Positions 38,730 through 48,538 are shown, counted from the stretch's first letter. The stretch is DNA of 64,000 nt from Symbiodinium sp. CCMP2592 (GCA_905221615.1 CAJNDT010000502.1:846931-910930); one strand, 5' to 3'. Notes: generated by a model from the letters alone, not told the origin. Made by a program: numbers and translations.

Positions 38730-38810
38730 GAGGTTTCGTGGTTATCACAGGGTTTCATGCGGCGTTGGGGTGTTATGACGTTTCACATGGTCTCGATTTT
38801 TTTTGCAGGC

Positions 38811-38829
38811 TACTATCTGATCTTCAAGG
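38811..38829 (+). CDS. possible micro-exon
   Basis: Very strong acceptor (ctcgattttttttgcag) followed by YYLIFK and a gttcga donor. Confidence 0.25.
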
Positions 38830-38982
38830 GTTCGATTGGGGGTGTTTTGCGATGCGCTTATATTGTTCCTCCTACGCCTTGAAAGCTTTAAAGCCCCTAA
38901 GTCCCCAGTCCCCTTGAAGGGTGTAGGTTTTCTTAACCCTACTTCTGGCTGTCTTAAACGAGACCTCATGATTGAGCGGGTC

Positions 38983-39010
38983 CATATACATATATATATA
39001 TATATATACA
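38983..39010. repeat. (TA)n microsatellite
   Basis: catatacatatatatatata. Confidence 0.75.
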
Positions 39011-39103
39011 AGGGTTCACAAATCCTAACTCCTAGCCTTTCAAGTGCTACACCCTAAACAAACAATCCTAGAAACTCTACAGCCCCTGAGGATCTGCTCT
39101 TTT

Positions 39104-39151
39104 CTTCTGCAGCAGAGAGACCACGGACGATGGCGAGCTTCAGTCAGGCAC
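39104..39151 (+). CDS. candidate exon after strong acceptor
   Basis: tcttttcttctgcag precedes a frame RETTDDGELQSGTGL. Acidic; the donor is not resolved. Confidence 0.3.
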
Positions 39152-39220
39152 AGGACTTTAAGCGAAGGGCTTTGGCTTTAGAGGCCGTCATAGTCGGGTT
39201 TAGGTGTGGGATGTAGTATA

Positions 39221-39445
39221 CTGTACATTAAAGCCGTGCTCAATTATTCAGACCCCCACCTAAGATTCGGCGATGATTTTGGTCCCTTCAGCGGGCTCCC
39301 ATGTATCAAAGCTGTGCATTGTACTGGCCAGTGCAGCAGTAGACTTATTGACGGTTTTGAAGATGCAAGGTGTCATCGTTTGCAAGAGACCCAGGTCATG
39401 TGTACAAGGAGTACTAGGGCTTTACTAGGGGTCCAAAGACAATGA
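39221..39445 (+). CDS. candidate Cys-containing exon
   Basis: Frame reading LRFGDDFGPFSGLPCIKAVH, then CTGQCSSRLIDGFEDARC and HRLQETQVMCTRSTRALL to TGA. Cysteine spacing suggests an extracellular or disulfide-bonded domain; no family recognised. Confidence 0.4.
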   Translation: MYIKAVLNYSDPHLRFGDDFGPFSGLPCIKAVHCTGQCSSRLIDGFEDARCHRLQETQVMCTRSTRALLGVQRQ

Positions 39446-39450
39446 TCTGC

Positions 39451-39560
39451 TATGTGGGTGGTTGTCAAAATTATGGTCCCTTTTGGGGTTCTTGTGTTAA
39501 TACGGCACTTAAGATTAAGGGTGCCCAAAAAGGGACCCTAATTTTGACAACCACCCATGC
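39451..39560. mobile_element. HP-E element, copy 5
   Basis: tatgtgggtggttgtcaaaa to ctaattttgacaaccaccca: nearly perfect arms. Confidence 0.72.
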
Positions 39561-39637
39561 AGGTAACAAAGCTTCTGTGGATGGACCTAGGTCATGACTT
39601 CTGTTCACGGTCGAGTTTCGCGGCTCACTGCGGTATC

Positions 39638-39744
39638 TTACCCAGAGTAAGCCCTAATTCCCTTTATGGGGTTCAGGTTCCCTTATAACCCCGCCTTAAA
39701 ACAAAAAGGGCACCCTTTTTATTCCTAGGTTACTCCTAGGTCCC
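39638..39744. mobile_element. HP-F variant element, copy 2
   Basis: cccagagtaagccctaattc, aaaacaaaaagggcaccc and ctaggttactcctaggtccc. Confidence 0.6.
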
Positions 39745-39796
39745 AAAACCCTAAATCCTAAACCCTAAATCACTAGTCTTTGAGCCTGTGCCACAG

Positions 39797-39850
39797 GTCC
39801 AGGAGACGGTGAAGATTGCCACGGGTGCGCCACGCCACACCCCGAGTTCA
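39797..39850 (+). CDS. internal exon
   Basis: A 54-nt phase-0 block between gtgccacag and gtagtg reading VQETVKIATGAPRHTPSS. Confidence 0.47.
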
Positions 39851-39949
39851 GTAGTGTTCCACTAGTTTCAGGCTTTAGGGTTTGGGTTGAGGGGAGGGTT
39901 TAGAGTATGGGGTTCATGAGGCCTAAATCAAGTCTTATTCTCCAGGGTC

Positions 39950-40092
39950 GTGCAGGGTGGAGGTTCCTGGGTTTGCCTTCACTTTTTGCTTGGTTTCCCT
40001 TGGCGTCTTCGACGGTCCACGCTGGACTTTGAGGATTTCGAGGGTTCCTGCTGCTTAGTACCAACACTGCCGTATGACCCAATTTCAACCAC
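39950..40092 (+). CDS. candidate exon
   Basis: Frame reading VCLHFLLGFPWRLRRSTLDF then EDFEGSCCLVPTLPYDPIST up to an HP-A element. Borders are not defined; the - strand is also open. Confidence 0.33.
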
Positions 40093-40199
40093 ATGGGGGT
40101 TTCCGAAAGTAGGGGGCCCTAATATAGTACCCTAAATAGTAGGATCCTTATTATAAGGACCCCTAAACAAGATACCCCTTATTTTCGGAAACTCTCGTA
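40092..40199. mobile_element. HP-A element, reverse orientation
   Basis: catgggggtttccgaaagta to attttcggaaactctcgta. A 9-bp direct repeat cgtatgacc flanks it (40071-40079 and 40196-40204). Confidence 0.7.
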
Positions 40200-40249
40200 T
40201 GACCAAAACCCAGAAATTAAACCCTGAACACCTGGGTCCCTTGCCTTAG

Positions 40250-40295
40250 AGTGGCGATTCTTGCGAGGGACGTGGTCCCTGCAACTATAGTCACC
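40250..40295 (+). CDS. internal exon
   Basis: Between cccttgccttag and gtagga, 46 nt read VAILARDVVPATIVT. Hydrophobic, short. Confidence 0.4.
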
Positions 40296-40314
40296 GTAGG
40301 AACTAGTTTTGTTC

Positions 40315-40436
40315 ATATAAAACCCAAGAGACTAGTAAAGATAGTAGTTTCATTAAAGGGAACTCCAGAAAGTTGGAATATGGTTTCAGGGTAGGATAGG
40401 GTTTAGGGTAATCATATTCCAACTTTCTGGCTTTTA
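40315..40436. mobile_element. single-copy hairpin
   Basis: ccagaaagttggaatatggt and atcatattccaactttctgg are near-perfect inverted arms enclosing a TTTAGGG word. The left part contains an unrelated agactagtaaagatagtag. Confidence 0.55.
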
Positions 40437-40630
40437 CCGTATGGTTCTAAGGCGGGTATAGACAAAAACCTGTAACACCCACCTGCTCGTAGGGGCTTCG
40501 GGGGTTTATGCATGACGGTTGAGGCGAGGCTCTACGATTCAGAGTGTGTCGGGTATGGTTTAGGGATTAATTATGGGTATCCGAGGAAGCATGGGCTTGA
40601 ATCTCAAAGGTTCTCGATGTCCTGCCTTCG

Positions 40631-40711
40631 ATGAAGTTCAGAAGCCACAACTTCGCAGCTATGATATTGATCGTTTCAGTTACTCTCGTTTGTACCCTAA
40701 ATGGTGGCCAA
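40631..40711 (+). CDS. first exon with signal peptide
   Basis: ATG-initiated frame MKFRSHNFAAMILIVSVTLV then CTLNGGQ ends at a consensus donor gtgagt. A short basic N-region, a hydrophobic core (AAMILIVSVTLVC) and a polar end are a textbook signal peptide. It most likely starts a secreted or membrane protein gene running downstream through cysteine-bearing exons. The frame also stays open beyond the donor, so an unspliced 84-residue product is the alternative. Confidence 0.58.
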
Positions 40712-41081
40712 GTGAGTGTTCGTAATCATAGTAGAGTGAAGACACTGAGAACACTATATATACCACAGCACAGCAATACTCGTAACCGTCAGCATCGTCA
40801 TCATCACCCCTATACGAATGAACCTGCAACATCTTTTTGTCAAGACTTTGGAAAGGCGACTGGTCTTCTATCATATCAGTGAAAGCTCAAGGGATAGGTG
40901 AAGTTTCAGTTTGACGGGGCCACGACAATAATGTAAATCACGGGTCGGACTGACTGGCAGTTGCATCCCCCTGTAGCTCCCTTTTAATGCGGCTACTCCG
41001 TAATAATACCCCAAACCTTCATCTGCTATATCAGAACATCAGGGCTCCAAATAGCTTCAGCCCCAAAGTAGGCAGAACGTG

Positions 41082-41210
41082 TACTTGGAGGATCATGGGA
41101 CTTAGAAATTATGTAAGGTTGTAAGTACCTTAATTGGGGTTGTGAGTAGTTAAAAGTCTAGCTAGCTTACTTATAACCCCAGGTACCAAGTCCCATGACC
41201 CTTCAAGTAG
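41082..41210. mobile_element. HP-B element, diverged
   Basis: gtacttggaggatcatggga to accaagtcccatgacccttc. Confidence 0.65.
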
Positions 41211-41242
41211 ACTTGGAGCCCTAAGGGAACCTTTGGAGCTGG

Positions 41243-41388
41243 TGATGTCATAGGGACCCTTAGGGGGGTAAGGGGGAGGGGGGTAGGGAGACTGTACTTC
41301 CTTAAATAGACTTTATTAGGTTTTTATTATTAGCATTAAAGCCTCCCCACCCCCTCCCTCCACCCCGCTAAGGGTCCCTATGATGATG
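41243..41388. mobile_element. G-rich/C-rich hairpin
   Basis: gatgtcatagggacccttag followed by gggggtaagggggagggggg, with the inverse cctccccaccccctccctcc then gctaagggtccctatgatg. The only strongly G/C-strand-biased hairpin in the window. Confidence 0.65.
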
Positions 41389-41691
41389 CAAATGCACGTT
41401 GGTGTGGGGACTTTAAGCTCCTGAGTGGGATTTCGGGTTTAGGGTGTAGTCTGCGTGAACGTCAAGGGTTTTTTAGGGCTTTTAGGGTTCAGAAGGATCA
41501 TAATCCTTTAACCTTCATTTCACCTATATCTGGGTTATTAGGATGTAGTATTATAGTGTAGTTCTAGGAATTACTCTTTTGTTTCTCCTACTTGTTTTTC
41601 TGAAATAGGGTTTCGGGTTTATGATTTAATTAATAGTCCATATATACTACTGCTGTAGAAGTTCGGTCCCCGAAGCCATAGTAAGGTTGAT

Positions 41692-41786
41692 GATGCAACT
41701 CCTGCATTACCTTAATGACCCTAAACTATGAGACTTATGGCACATTCCTTATTATGGGTCATGCAGGATTTACATCATCAACCGTA
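41692..41786. mobile_element. HP-D element, copy 7
   Basis: aaggttgatgatgcaactcc to ggatttacatcatcaaccgt. Confidence 0.65.
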
Positions 41787-41810
41787 AGGAGGATCTTTTG
41801 CAGCTTAATC

Positions 41811-41923
41811 CCTGAGGGCCCAGAGCAGGCCCTTGTTCCCTTTTTTGGTGGGCTTCAGGTTTCCTTATAACCCCGCTTCAAAGCAAAAAGGGCACCCTTC
41901 TTATTCCTAGGTTACTCTTGGGT
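41811..41923. mobile_element. HP-F variant element, copy 3
   Basis: cccagagcaggcccttgttc, aaagcaaaaagggcaccctt and ctaggttactcttgggtccc, followed by modules and a second right end near 42012. Confidence 0.6.
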
Positions 41924-42018
41924 CCCTAAACCCTAAACTCTAAGCCCCTATAGATCCCCTAAAGAAACCCTTATAGTAGCCTTTTAAAGGACCTCTTTCT
42001 ATTCCTAGGTTACTCTTG

Positions 42019-42050
42019 GGTTTCATATTTGTGGACCCTCCGGGTTTGCC
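42019..42050 (+). CDS. candidate short exon
   Basis: Frame FHICGPSGFAKP ends near a gtaggg donor. The acceptor is uncertain. Confidence 0.28.
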
Positions 42051-42414
42051 AAGCCAGTAGGGTGAACGCTGAGGGTTTGTGTTTGGAGTTGAGGGTTTTA
42101 GGGTTTAGGGTTTAGGTGTTCAGGGGTTTAGTAGGGTTTAGGGTTTTTTGGGAGGGGTTCTTTCAACCATTCTCAGTCCAGGAAAGCCCGTAAAGCCCTA
42201 AACCACCCTAAACCCTCAGCCCTTAAGAAACAGGACAGTGTGTTGGGGCCCAGTATAGTATATGTAGATTAAGGAACCCTAACCATAATATTGGTAATTA
42301 TTTTGGCTTCCCTAAACTCTAAACCCCTATAGATCCCCTAGAGGAACCCTTATAGTACCCTTCAAAGGACCCCTTTTTATTCCTAGGTTCCTCTACATTA
42401 AACCCTCGGCCCAG

Positions 42415-42504
42415 GAAAGGCCACGGAACTCGGTTCAGTCTTTGCTCCGCACGGTGCAGCAGATGCAGACCCTGGAGGTTGACCGTGCTGGGCAAGCAAA
42501 AAGG
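42415..42504 (+). CDS. internal exon
   Basis: Exactly 30 codons in phase 0 between cctcggcccag and gtccaa: ERPRNSVQSLLRTVQQMQTL then EVDRAGQAKR. Gln-rich amphipathic helix, possibly coiled coil. The HP-G-like hairpin begins at the donor itself. Confidence 0.52.
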
Positions 42505-42666
42505 GTCCAAGTATCATTATAGTATATATATATATGTATATATATATATATGTATACCCTGTAATAGTGACTGTAAGGATTATATTAGGGCCCTACTGTT
42601 TTCCTATTCTACCACTATTACAGGGGGCGGGGTCTAAATATATAACGTAATGATACTTGGACCCTT
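42503..42666. mobile_element. HP-G-like hairpin overlapping a donor site
   Basis: aagggtccaagtatcattat and ataatgatacttggaccctt are perfect arms around a TA microsatellite. The first bases coincide with the exon-intron junction. Confidence 0.65.
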
Positions 42667-42799
42667 TGGGTAGATTGACACAAGGGCTTGAGGGTTTAGG
42701 GATTAGTTGAGGGTTTAGAATTTAAAGGTTTAGCGGGGTCTAGGTTCTAAAGGTTTAAGAGGTCAGGGGTTTAAGGCTTCGAGTTTGGGGTTTAGGGGA

Positions 42800-43030
42800 G
42801 TCGGGGGTCGAAACTTAAAGCCCAAGCTCATCCTAGCGCCAAAACCCCGAAGCCGTGAACTGCATCCTCCATGCTCCTTACGAAAACGCCCCATGAGGCT
42901 CGCTGGTGTTGCCAACATGGGAGTTTCCGAGGATGCAACTCCCACATGTGGGCGCCATCACCTGTATCATGAACGAATGTGTTGTGCACTAGGCGTCTGC
43001 AGCCTTGCATCTGTTCCTCAGACCCCCGGG
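42800..43030 (+). CDS. candidate exon, Cys/His-containing
   Basis: Open frame reading LILAPKPRSRELHPPCSLRK, then RPMRLAGVANMGVSEDATPT and CGRHHLYHERMCCALGVCSL. Borders are uncertain. Confidence 0.35.
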
Positions 43031-43207
43031 AGGATCCAGATAGTAGATCCCTTAATGGGGGTTCCAAAAAGTACCCTTAGTAGTATAGGGCCGCCAAATT
43101 AAGGGATCTAGTTTCAACCCTAAACCCTAAATCCCTAACCCCCTAAACCAAAACCCCTAAACCGTGATCCTCCCCGGGGGTATGGGTTTCGTTTCATGTC
43201 CATGCAG

Positions 43208-43253
43208 AAAAGTCGCACGGCCGCTCCGGGTTATCATGATACCACACTATGGG
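43208..43253 (+). CDS. internal exon
   Basis: Acceptor tttcatgtccatgcag, frame KSRTAAPGYHDTTLW, donor gtaggt. Confidence 0.42.
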
Positions 43254-43389
43254 GTAGGTGTTCGGACTTGGGAGGGGGGCGGTTTGGGTTTGGGGTTTGG
43301 AGAATTGTGGGGCTTGTTCTTTCTGGGCTTTGGGGTTTAGGGTTCAAGGTTTAGTACTTTACACTCGTTGCTCGTTGCAATGTGCACAG

Positions 43390-43494
43390 GGCCCTGACCA
43401 TAAGCTAGGTTGTTCAAAACACGGCACTGCAAGTCAGCGTCTATCTAGGAGACATTCGCGGATGTCGGATTGTCTTAGTCTTCACACGGCTTAG
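43390..43494 (+). CDS. candidate exon
   Basis: After gcaatgtgcacag a phase-0 frame reads GPDHKLGCSKHGTASQRLSR then RHSRMSDCLSLHTA to TAG; a gtcttc donor lies a few codons earlier, allowing it to be internal. Confidence 0.42.
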   Translation, partial: GPDHKLGCSKHGTASQRLSRRHSRMSDCLSLHTA

Positions 43495-43556
43495 AGCAGA
43501 GAATCTTCCTTGTCTTAGGGATTGGGCTTGGGTTGCGGTTTAGGTATTTTGAATCC

Positions 43557-43665
43557 ATAAGGGTCCATGTACCTCATAATCATATGCTCTCCCAAATATA
43601 AACCCACATAACTACTATCCTAAACCCAAAGACCTTATTATTGGGTCCTTTGGACCCTTGGGGGA
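43557..43665. mobile_element. HP-G element, copy 5
   Basis: ccataagggtccatgtacct with gggtcctttggacccttggg at the other end; diverged right arm. Confidence 0.5.
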
Positions 43666-43693
43666 ATCATCACAAACTACGCTGTGTCCACAG

Positions 43694-43851
43694 ACTTCTG
43701 CGCCTCGGCACGTTTCGACTCGACAGGTGTTCCAGTTGACCTAGACGTTCTTTGCGGAATGGAAGCTTGCTTGCAGTGTGCGACCTCATACCAAAACCCT
43801 GCAGCTGGAAGGTGTAGACATCAGGACCCCCGATTTCAACCACAAGTTTGA
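43694..43851 (+). CDS. cysteine-rich exon
   Basis: After gctgtgtccacag the frame reads FCASARFDSTGVPVDLDVLC, then GMEACLQCATSYQNPAAG and RCRHQDPRFQPQV. Five cysteines fit a disulfide-bonded extracellular module, in keeping with the upstream signal-peptide exon. A gtttga donor overlaps the final stop. The opposite strand frame is rejected. Confidence 0.47.
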
Positions 43852-43911
43852 AGATCATTATTGTCAGCACCCTTACATGAGGGGGCCCTGATTTTCTGAA
43901 GTTTCCTGCAG

Positions 43912-43984
43912 AGAAAGTGCTTCACCAACTATGCTACGGATGTGCAGTTCAGGGGTTTGAGATCCAGCGCTGGCTTTCAAGCAG
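43912..43984 (+). CDS. internal exon
   Basis: Strong acceptor (gaagtttcctgcag) and gtaccc donor; frame RKCFTNYATDVQFRGLRSSA then GFQA. Only a 60-bp gap separates it from the preceding Cys-rich block. Confidence 0.47.
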
Positions 43985-44025
43985 GTACCCAGGTTCACGT
44001 TAGCCCAGGCATATCGGCATTGCAG

Positions 44026-44087
44026 GAAACATAGAGTCCTCCCAGAGCCTGTTTCAGTCGATACCAGGCAGTACAAATTACTATAGG
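44026..44087 (+). CDS. candidate exon
   Basis: After atcggcattgcag the frame reads KHRVLPEPVSVDTRQYKLL; donor gtcggc coincides with a TAG. Confidence 0.35.
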
Positions 44088-44563
44088 TCGGCTTTAGTAA
44101 TTATCTATAAGATTTACAAGTACATGGTATATGCTCTCGGGCGCTTCTACATGTGCAAAATCTGCGACCGTTCTTGACGCATCACATCAGGTGCATTCAC
44201 AGCAATGCATGGAACCCCGTACCCTCAGCCCTAAGCGCTAAGCCCTAAAACCTACCTAGACCATCCTAGACCCCCCGACTACCCTATATTGTGCCCCAAA
44301 TACCCAATATTAAGGACCAAAAGCTATCAGAGGGTCCCTGAGGTGTCCTGGTAGACCCATCGACTATGTGAGTTTCTTCATTGTAAAGGCATTTTCAAAA
44401 TCTCTGAAGTCGCTTGGGCTTAGAGTCTGGGTCTGGGGTTAATTAAGGGTTTAAAGTCCGCAGATTCAACACTAAAGTCCTACTGTGGGCTTAAGGTCAG
44501 TGGGGCCTAAGGCCTAAGGGCGACAGCTATAGCTATACATACAACCCAGCGAAACCCGCACAG

Positions 44564-44590
44564 TGCGGCCGAGAAGCACAGCTAGTCACA
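44564..44590 (+). CDS. micro-exon with GTGAGT donor
   Basis: 27 nt between cccgcacag and gtgagt, phase 0, reading CGREAQLVT. Confidence 0.38.
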
Positions 44591-44618
44591 GTGAGTTCAT
44601 TTAATGGTCGTTATGCCC

Positions 44619-44748
44619 TACTTCGAGGATCATGGGACTTAGTAAGTAAGGTTATAAGTACTTTAATACGGGTTATAGGTAGTTAGAAGTATAGGATAGT
44701 TACCTTACTTAGAGCCCGAGTTACTAAGCCCCATGATCCTCTAAGTAA
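44619..44748. mobile_element. HP-B element
   Basis: tacttcgaggatcatgggac to actaagccccatgatcctct. Confidence 0.7.
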
Positions 44749-44806
44749 GGCGAGCTCCAGCCCCGGAGCCTCCCCACCTCAAAACAAACCCTCGACTACA
44801 ACAGTG

Positions 44807-44926
44807 ATATGGGTGGTTGTCAAAATTATGGGTCCTTTTTGGATCCTTATTCTATTATTTATAATACGGCACCTAATGTTTAGGGTACCCAAAAAGGGAC
44901 CCCCGATTTTGACATCTACCAATATA
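44807..44926. mobile_element. HP-E element, copy 6
   Basis: atatgggtggttgtcaaaat to ccgattttgacatctaccaa. Confidence 0.68.
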
Positions 44927-44963
44927 ATTAGTTACACTCCCAGGCTTCGAACCGCTGAAGCCT

Positions 44964-45073
44964 TATGGGAGTTTCCGAAAATTAGGGGTACCTTATTTTG
45001 GGGTCCTTACAATAAGACGTCTACTATTTCGGGTACTATATTCGGGTCCCCCCATTTTCGGAAACTCCCTTAT
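44964..45073. mobile_element. HP-A element
   Basis: tatgggagtttccgaaaatt to ccattttcggaaactccctta, with a 5-bp repeat (cttat) at both edges. Confidence 0.72.
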
Positions 45074-45075
45074 AC

Positions 45076-45133
45076 ATACGTGGAGGAGAATCCTGAGAGG
45101 AAGCCGAAAAAGAATCCTGCCAGAGACCTTTAA
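45076..45133 (+). CDS. candidate exon, Lys/Glu/Pro-rich
   Basis: Directly after HP-A, a frame reads VEENPERKPKKNPARDL to TAA. No AG acceptor other than within the element is visible. It could be a terminal exon. Confidence 0.32.
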
Positions 45134-45279
45134 GCCTTCAACTCCTCCACCCCAATCCTTATCGGATCAGTCCCGTAGAGGGGGGCCTTACCCGTTAAAG
45201 CGACGCTATGACAGAGCCCTTGAAGGGATCCCCTTTTGAACCCCAGCCCTAAACCCGAAATCCTTCAAATCCTAATCTC

Positions 45280-45509
45280 TACTTGGAGGATCATGGGACT
45301 GAGTAAGTATGGTTATAAGTACCTTAATTGGGGTTATAAGTGATTATAAGTATAGTTACCTTAATTATAACCCTAGTTACTAAGTCCCATGATCCTCTAA
45401 GTACCCCCCAAGACCCATATAGAACCTTTAATAGTAACCCTTATAGATCCCTCTTTAGGAACCCTTTAAAGGGAATCGTAGTTACTAAGTCCCATGATCC
45501 TCTAAGTAT
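45280..45509. mobile_element. HP-B long composite element, copy 3
   Basis: tacttggaggatcatgggac, cccaagacccatatagaacc, modules, then a second right end. Same composite as at 25.7 and 32.7 kb. Confidence 0.75.
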
Positions 45510-45799
45510 AGTCCTAAAGCCTAGGATGAAGGGCTCAACATGCCTCAGATGCAGCGACCTTGGTGCACCTCTGGGGCTTTAAGAGCTTAGGGCTTATGAT
45601 GGGCTTCCGGATTTGGGGGGGATTAGGGGTTCGAGTTCAGGGGTGAGGGTTTAGGGGTTGAAGGGTGTAGGGTGTAGGTTGTTTGAGGTGTAAACAGGGT
45701 GATTGGAGTGGAGATGGTATTTCATGTGCGATTAGCAGGGGGGGGGGGGATCTTCGAGGGTTGGTACAAAGCGTTGAAGGGCCCGTTCGGGGATCTTAT

Positions 45800-46095
45800 T
45801 CGGGGTTCATTGTGTTTTTGTATCTCGGTGCCTGTATCTGTCTCTGCAACTGTGCCTATATCCATATGTCTTTGCACATGTCTGCCTCCTTATCTACGTA
45901 TGGATCTCTGTCCAGACCAATATCTGTACCTATATCTATATCCACATCTGTCATTCTGCTTCTACAGCTAAAAATACCTAGCGATATCTGTATCTGTATC
46001 ATCTACATCTAATATTTCTGTGTTTTCTGCATGCTTAGCTAAAGGCCAATATGTCTAGACCTAAGCGTCTATCTGTCGATGTGTCGGGTATCTAT
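45800..46095. repeat. degenerate (TATCTG)n repeat
   Basis: tatctgtacctatatctata-type hexamers across nearly 300 bp. Confidence 0.7.
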
Positions 46096-46269
46096 ACTTG
46101 TACCTGTATCTAAACACCCGTTAAGGTTTCTTTATATGAGAGTTGGCATTCGGAGTTCCATTACAGGCTTTAAACGGGTCGTTCAACTACGAGAGTTTCA
46201 AAAGGGCTCTACAGAGGTGCTGCAATGGTTCCATTATGGAGGGTTGTTGGAGTTTCCCAAACTCACTCG

Positions 46270-46396
46270 ACATGCAGCAGATGGTGCCGCAGACTATGGT
46301 CATGGGTTGGATGGCCATGGCGATCATGATGATCATGGTGAGGAGGGTGATGACTGTAACGCTGGTGAGAATGCCTATGGAGGCGATGCAATCTAG
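46270..46396 (+). CDS. candidate Gly/Asp/His-rich exon
   Basis: Frame reading TRHAADGAADYGHGLDGHGD then HDDHGEEGDDCNAGENAY to TAG, ending exactly where an HP-O element begins. The GHGDHDDHG run could bind metal. The compositional bias (GAT-type repeat) lowers confidence. Confidence 0.33.
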
Positions 46397-46507
46397 GGGC
46401 CTTAATGATTACCTACTGTTTGTACTGTTAGTATAATTCGCCCCCAAAACCCGGGTCTAAACCCTAAACCCTGAACCCCTGGTCTAATGATTAAGGCCCC
46501 TCTAGTA
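46397..46507. mobile_element. HP-O short element
   Basis: ggggccttaatgattaccta and gtctaatgattaaggcccct tips, enclosing a CCCTAAA stretch; tctag lies at both edges. Confidence 0.65.
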
Positions 46508-46545
46508 GATTGAAATCGCGGTGGTAGAGCCCAGGCGATGCTGAT

Positions 46546-46648
46546 GCGGTTGATGATAGAAATCCTGCATGACCCAGAATAAGGAATATACCATATTTCC
46601 AATAGTTTAGGGCCCTTAAGGTAATGCAAGATATATATCATCAACCGT
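46546..46648. mobile_element. HP-D element, copy 8
   Basis: gcggttgatgatagaaatcc to gatatatatcatcaaccgta. Confidence 0.7.
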
Positions 46649-46992
46649 AGTGATCGTGGTTGACCGAGGTAAGATTGCTTGCAGCAAGCCGAAAGGGTTT
46701 AGGGTTGAGGGTTTGGGGCCGGACATTTCTGCATTCTTGAACTCTTACTTCTAGCACAGAGTAGAACAACAGAGAAGCCCTGACTAATTCGTGCTCTGTT
46801 CCTTCGGGTTCCTTATCATCACACTACTGAAAATGTACTCCAAAACCTTGTCCTATTCACTAAGGCCCTTATATTAGGCCGCCTTTTGGCAAGGCAATTA
46901 GAATCCTACACCCTAAACCCCAAAGCCTAACACCCTTTCCTTTCATTCTTAGGCTGCCTTTTGGCAAGGCATTTAGAATCCATTACCTTGCC

Positions 46993-47093
46993 CACGGTTG
47001 ATGAGATAAATCCTGCATTACCCATAAGGAATACACCATAAGTTCCATACTTTAGGGTCCTTAACGTAGCGCAGGATTTATATCCTCAACCGT
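46993..47093. mobile_element. HP-D element, copy 9
   Basis: cacggttgatgagataaatc to gatttatatcctcaaccgta. Confidence 0.7.
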
Positions 47094-47154
47094 ATTTCCA
47101 ACACCCGAGGAGACCCTAAACACTTGGAGTCCTAAGCACGAAAACCCTCACGAT

Positions 47155-47215
47155 TAGGGTTGAGGGTTTAGGGTTTAGGGGTTTAGGGTTTAGGGTTAAG
47201 TCTTTTAAATGCATC
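47155..47215 (+). repeat. TTTAGGG array
   Basis: gggtttagggtttaggggtt and relatives. Confidence 0.75.
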
Positions 47216-47349
47216 CGACCTTTCTAACAGCCCGATAAGTAGGCCCCATAAAACCTCATAAAGCAAAGCCCAAACCCTGAACACCTAAATCCCTAAACCC
47301 CAGAACGCTAACCTCCAAACTAAAAAGGCCCGAAACCTCCAAAACCCCC

Positions 47350-47455
47350 AAGCCCTATAGATCCCTTAAAGGAACCCTTATAGATTCCTTCAAAGGAACC
47401 CTTATAGATCCCCTTACAGGAACCCTTATAGATCCCTTTAAAGGAACCCAAGTCC
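47350..47455. repeat. stand-alone tandem of the loop module
   Basis: Four direct repeats of agatccctt(ta)aaggaaccctta, about 27 bp each. This is the same unit that sits inside HP-A, B, D and E loops elsewhere. Confidence 0.8.
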
Positions 47456-48216
47456 AAGCCCTAGAGCCGCAGCTTTCCTGTCTTGAACCGAAAAGCGACA
47501 CACCCATACACAGGGGCTTTAATAATCATACTATAATGAGGAACCCTAAGGAATAATCTTGGTAATTATTTAGGCCCCTACATTAAGGTTTCACTAAACC
47601 TTGACAAACCTACCTTTGTGGTGTTCCTGATGATGGTTTCCATAAAGTCAATCGTAGAGTTTGTGGGGCGTATGGCGTTCAAGCCCTAGACCCTGAACCC
47701 AAAAGGGATCTATAGTAACCCTGATAGTGGCCCCCTTTAAAGGAACCTTATATATTCTAAGTATTAAGGCTCCCTAAACCCTGCATCCCTGCCATGGAAG
47801 GAACGCCGGCTGGTTCTGAGTCCCTGCGCGCTTAGTTTGCAGGGCATTAGGGTTTTAGGGTCGAGGGTTTAGGGTTTAGGGTTGAGGGTTTAGAATTACG
47901 GTGCATTGTGAACTTTTCTGCGTCTAATCGCAGCAAGTGAGAAACCCTTTGGCGGGAGGTTTGGGGATTTGGGTGTCACGAGGTTTAGGGCGTAGGTCTA
48001 GGTCTGCTGGATATGTGGGTTTGTACTCTGTAGCGCTTTAAGGGTTCGGGTTGGCGATCGGGGCTTGGTGCCTAAGGCCGTTACAGAACACTGCATGTAT
48101 TTCGGAAGTACCTGGGTAGTCCGACACAGTCGGGTCAAACTTGCGAATTCCTACACTGAAGAAGAGTAATTACGTCATTCTCATAGTGATGGGTTCTCAA
48201 AGGGAATGGACTGCAG

Positions 48217-48284
48217 AGGATTCCCCCGGGGCATGCTTGGGATGTGAGGAGGATTTCTCAGATCGGCAATATGTTCAATGTTCA
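48217..48284 (+). CDS. internal exon, Cys-rich, GTATGT donor
   Basis: 68 nt between ggactgcag and gtatgt. It reads DSPGACLGCEEDFSDRQYVQ then CS. CxxC plus a distal Cys suggests a zinc-binding or disulfide module. Confidence 0.5.
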
Positions 48285-48431
48285 GTATGTGTACTGGTAC
48301 ACACTACGAGGGAACTTCTGGTGGGCGGTTTCGGTGTTAACAGAGCAGCCGCTGCACAAGCATGTTCCAGATTGTTTGGCCCTACTTTGGGGGCTGGGGG
48401 TTGATCTTGGTTTTCTTAGCTGTCAAGAAAG

Positions 48432-48538
48432 TATGGGGGTTTCCGAAAACAGTCGACCCTAATATAGGACCCTCAATAGTAGGACCCTTATTGTAAGGAC
48501 CCCAAGACAAGGGATCCCCAATTTTCGGAAACTCCCAT
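48432..48538. mobile_element. HP-A element, reverse orientation
   Basis: tatgggggtttccgaaaaca to caattttcggaaactcccat. Confidence 0.7.

Noticed and set aside
43860-44000. tRNA gene around gggtttgagatccagcg
   Set aside because: The B-box resemblance is weak, no acceptor stem or anticodon arm can be drawn, and a better exon reading exists.
46402-46644. - strand ORF beginning MMIYILHYLKGPK
   Set aside because: Translated HP-D element; a near-identical peptide occurs in the 25.1 kb copy.
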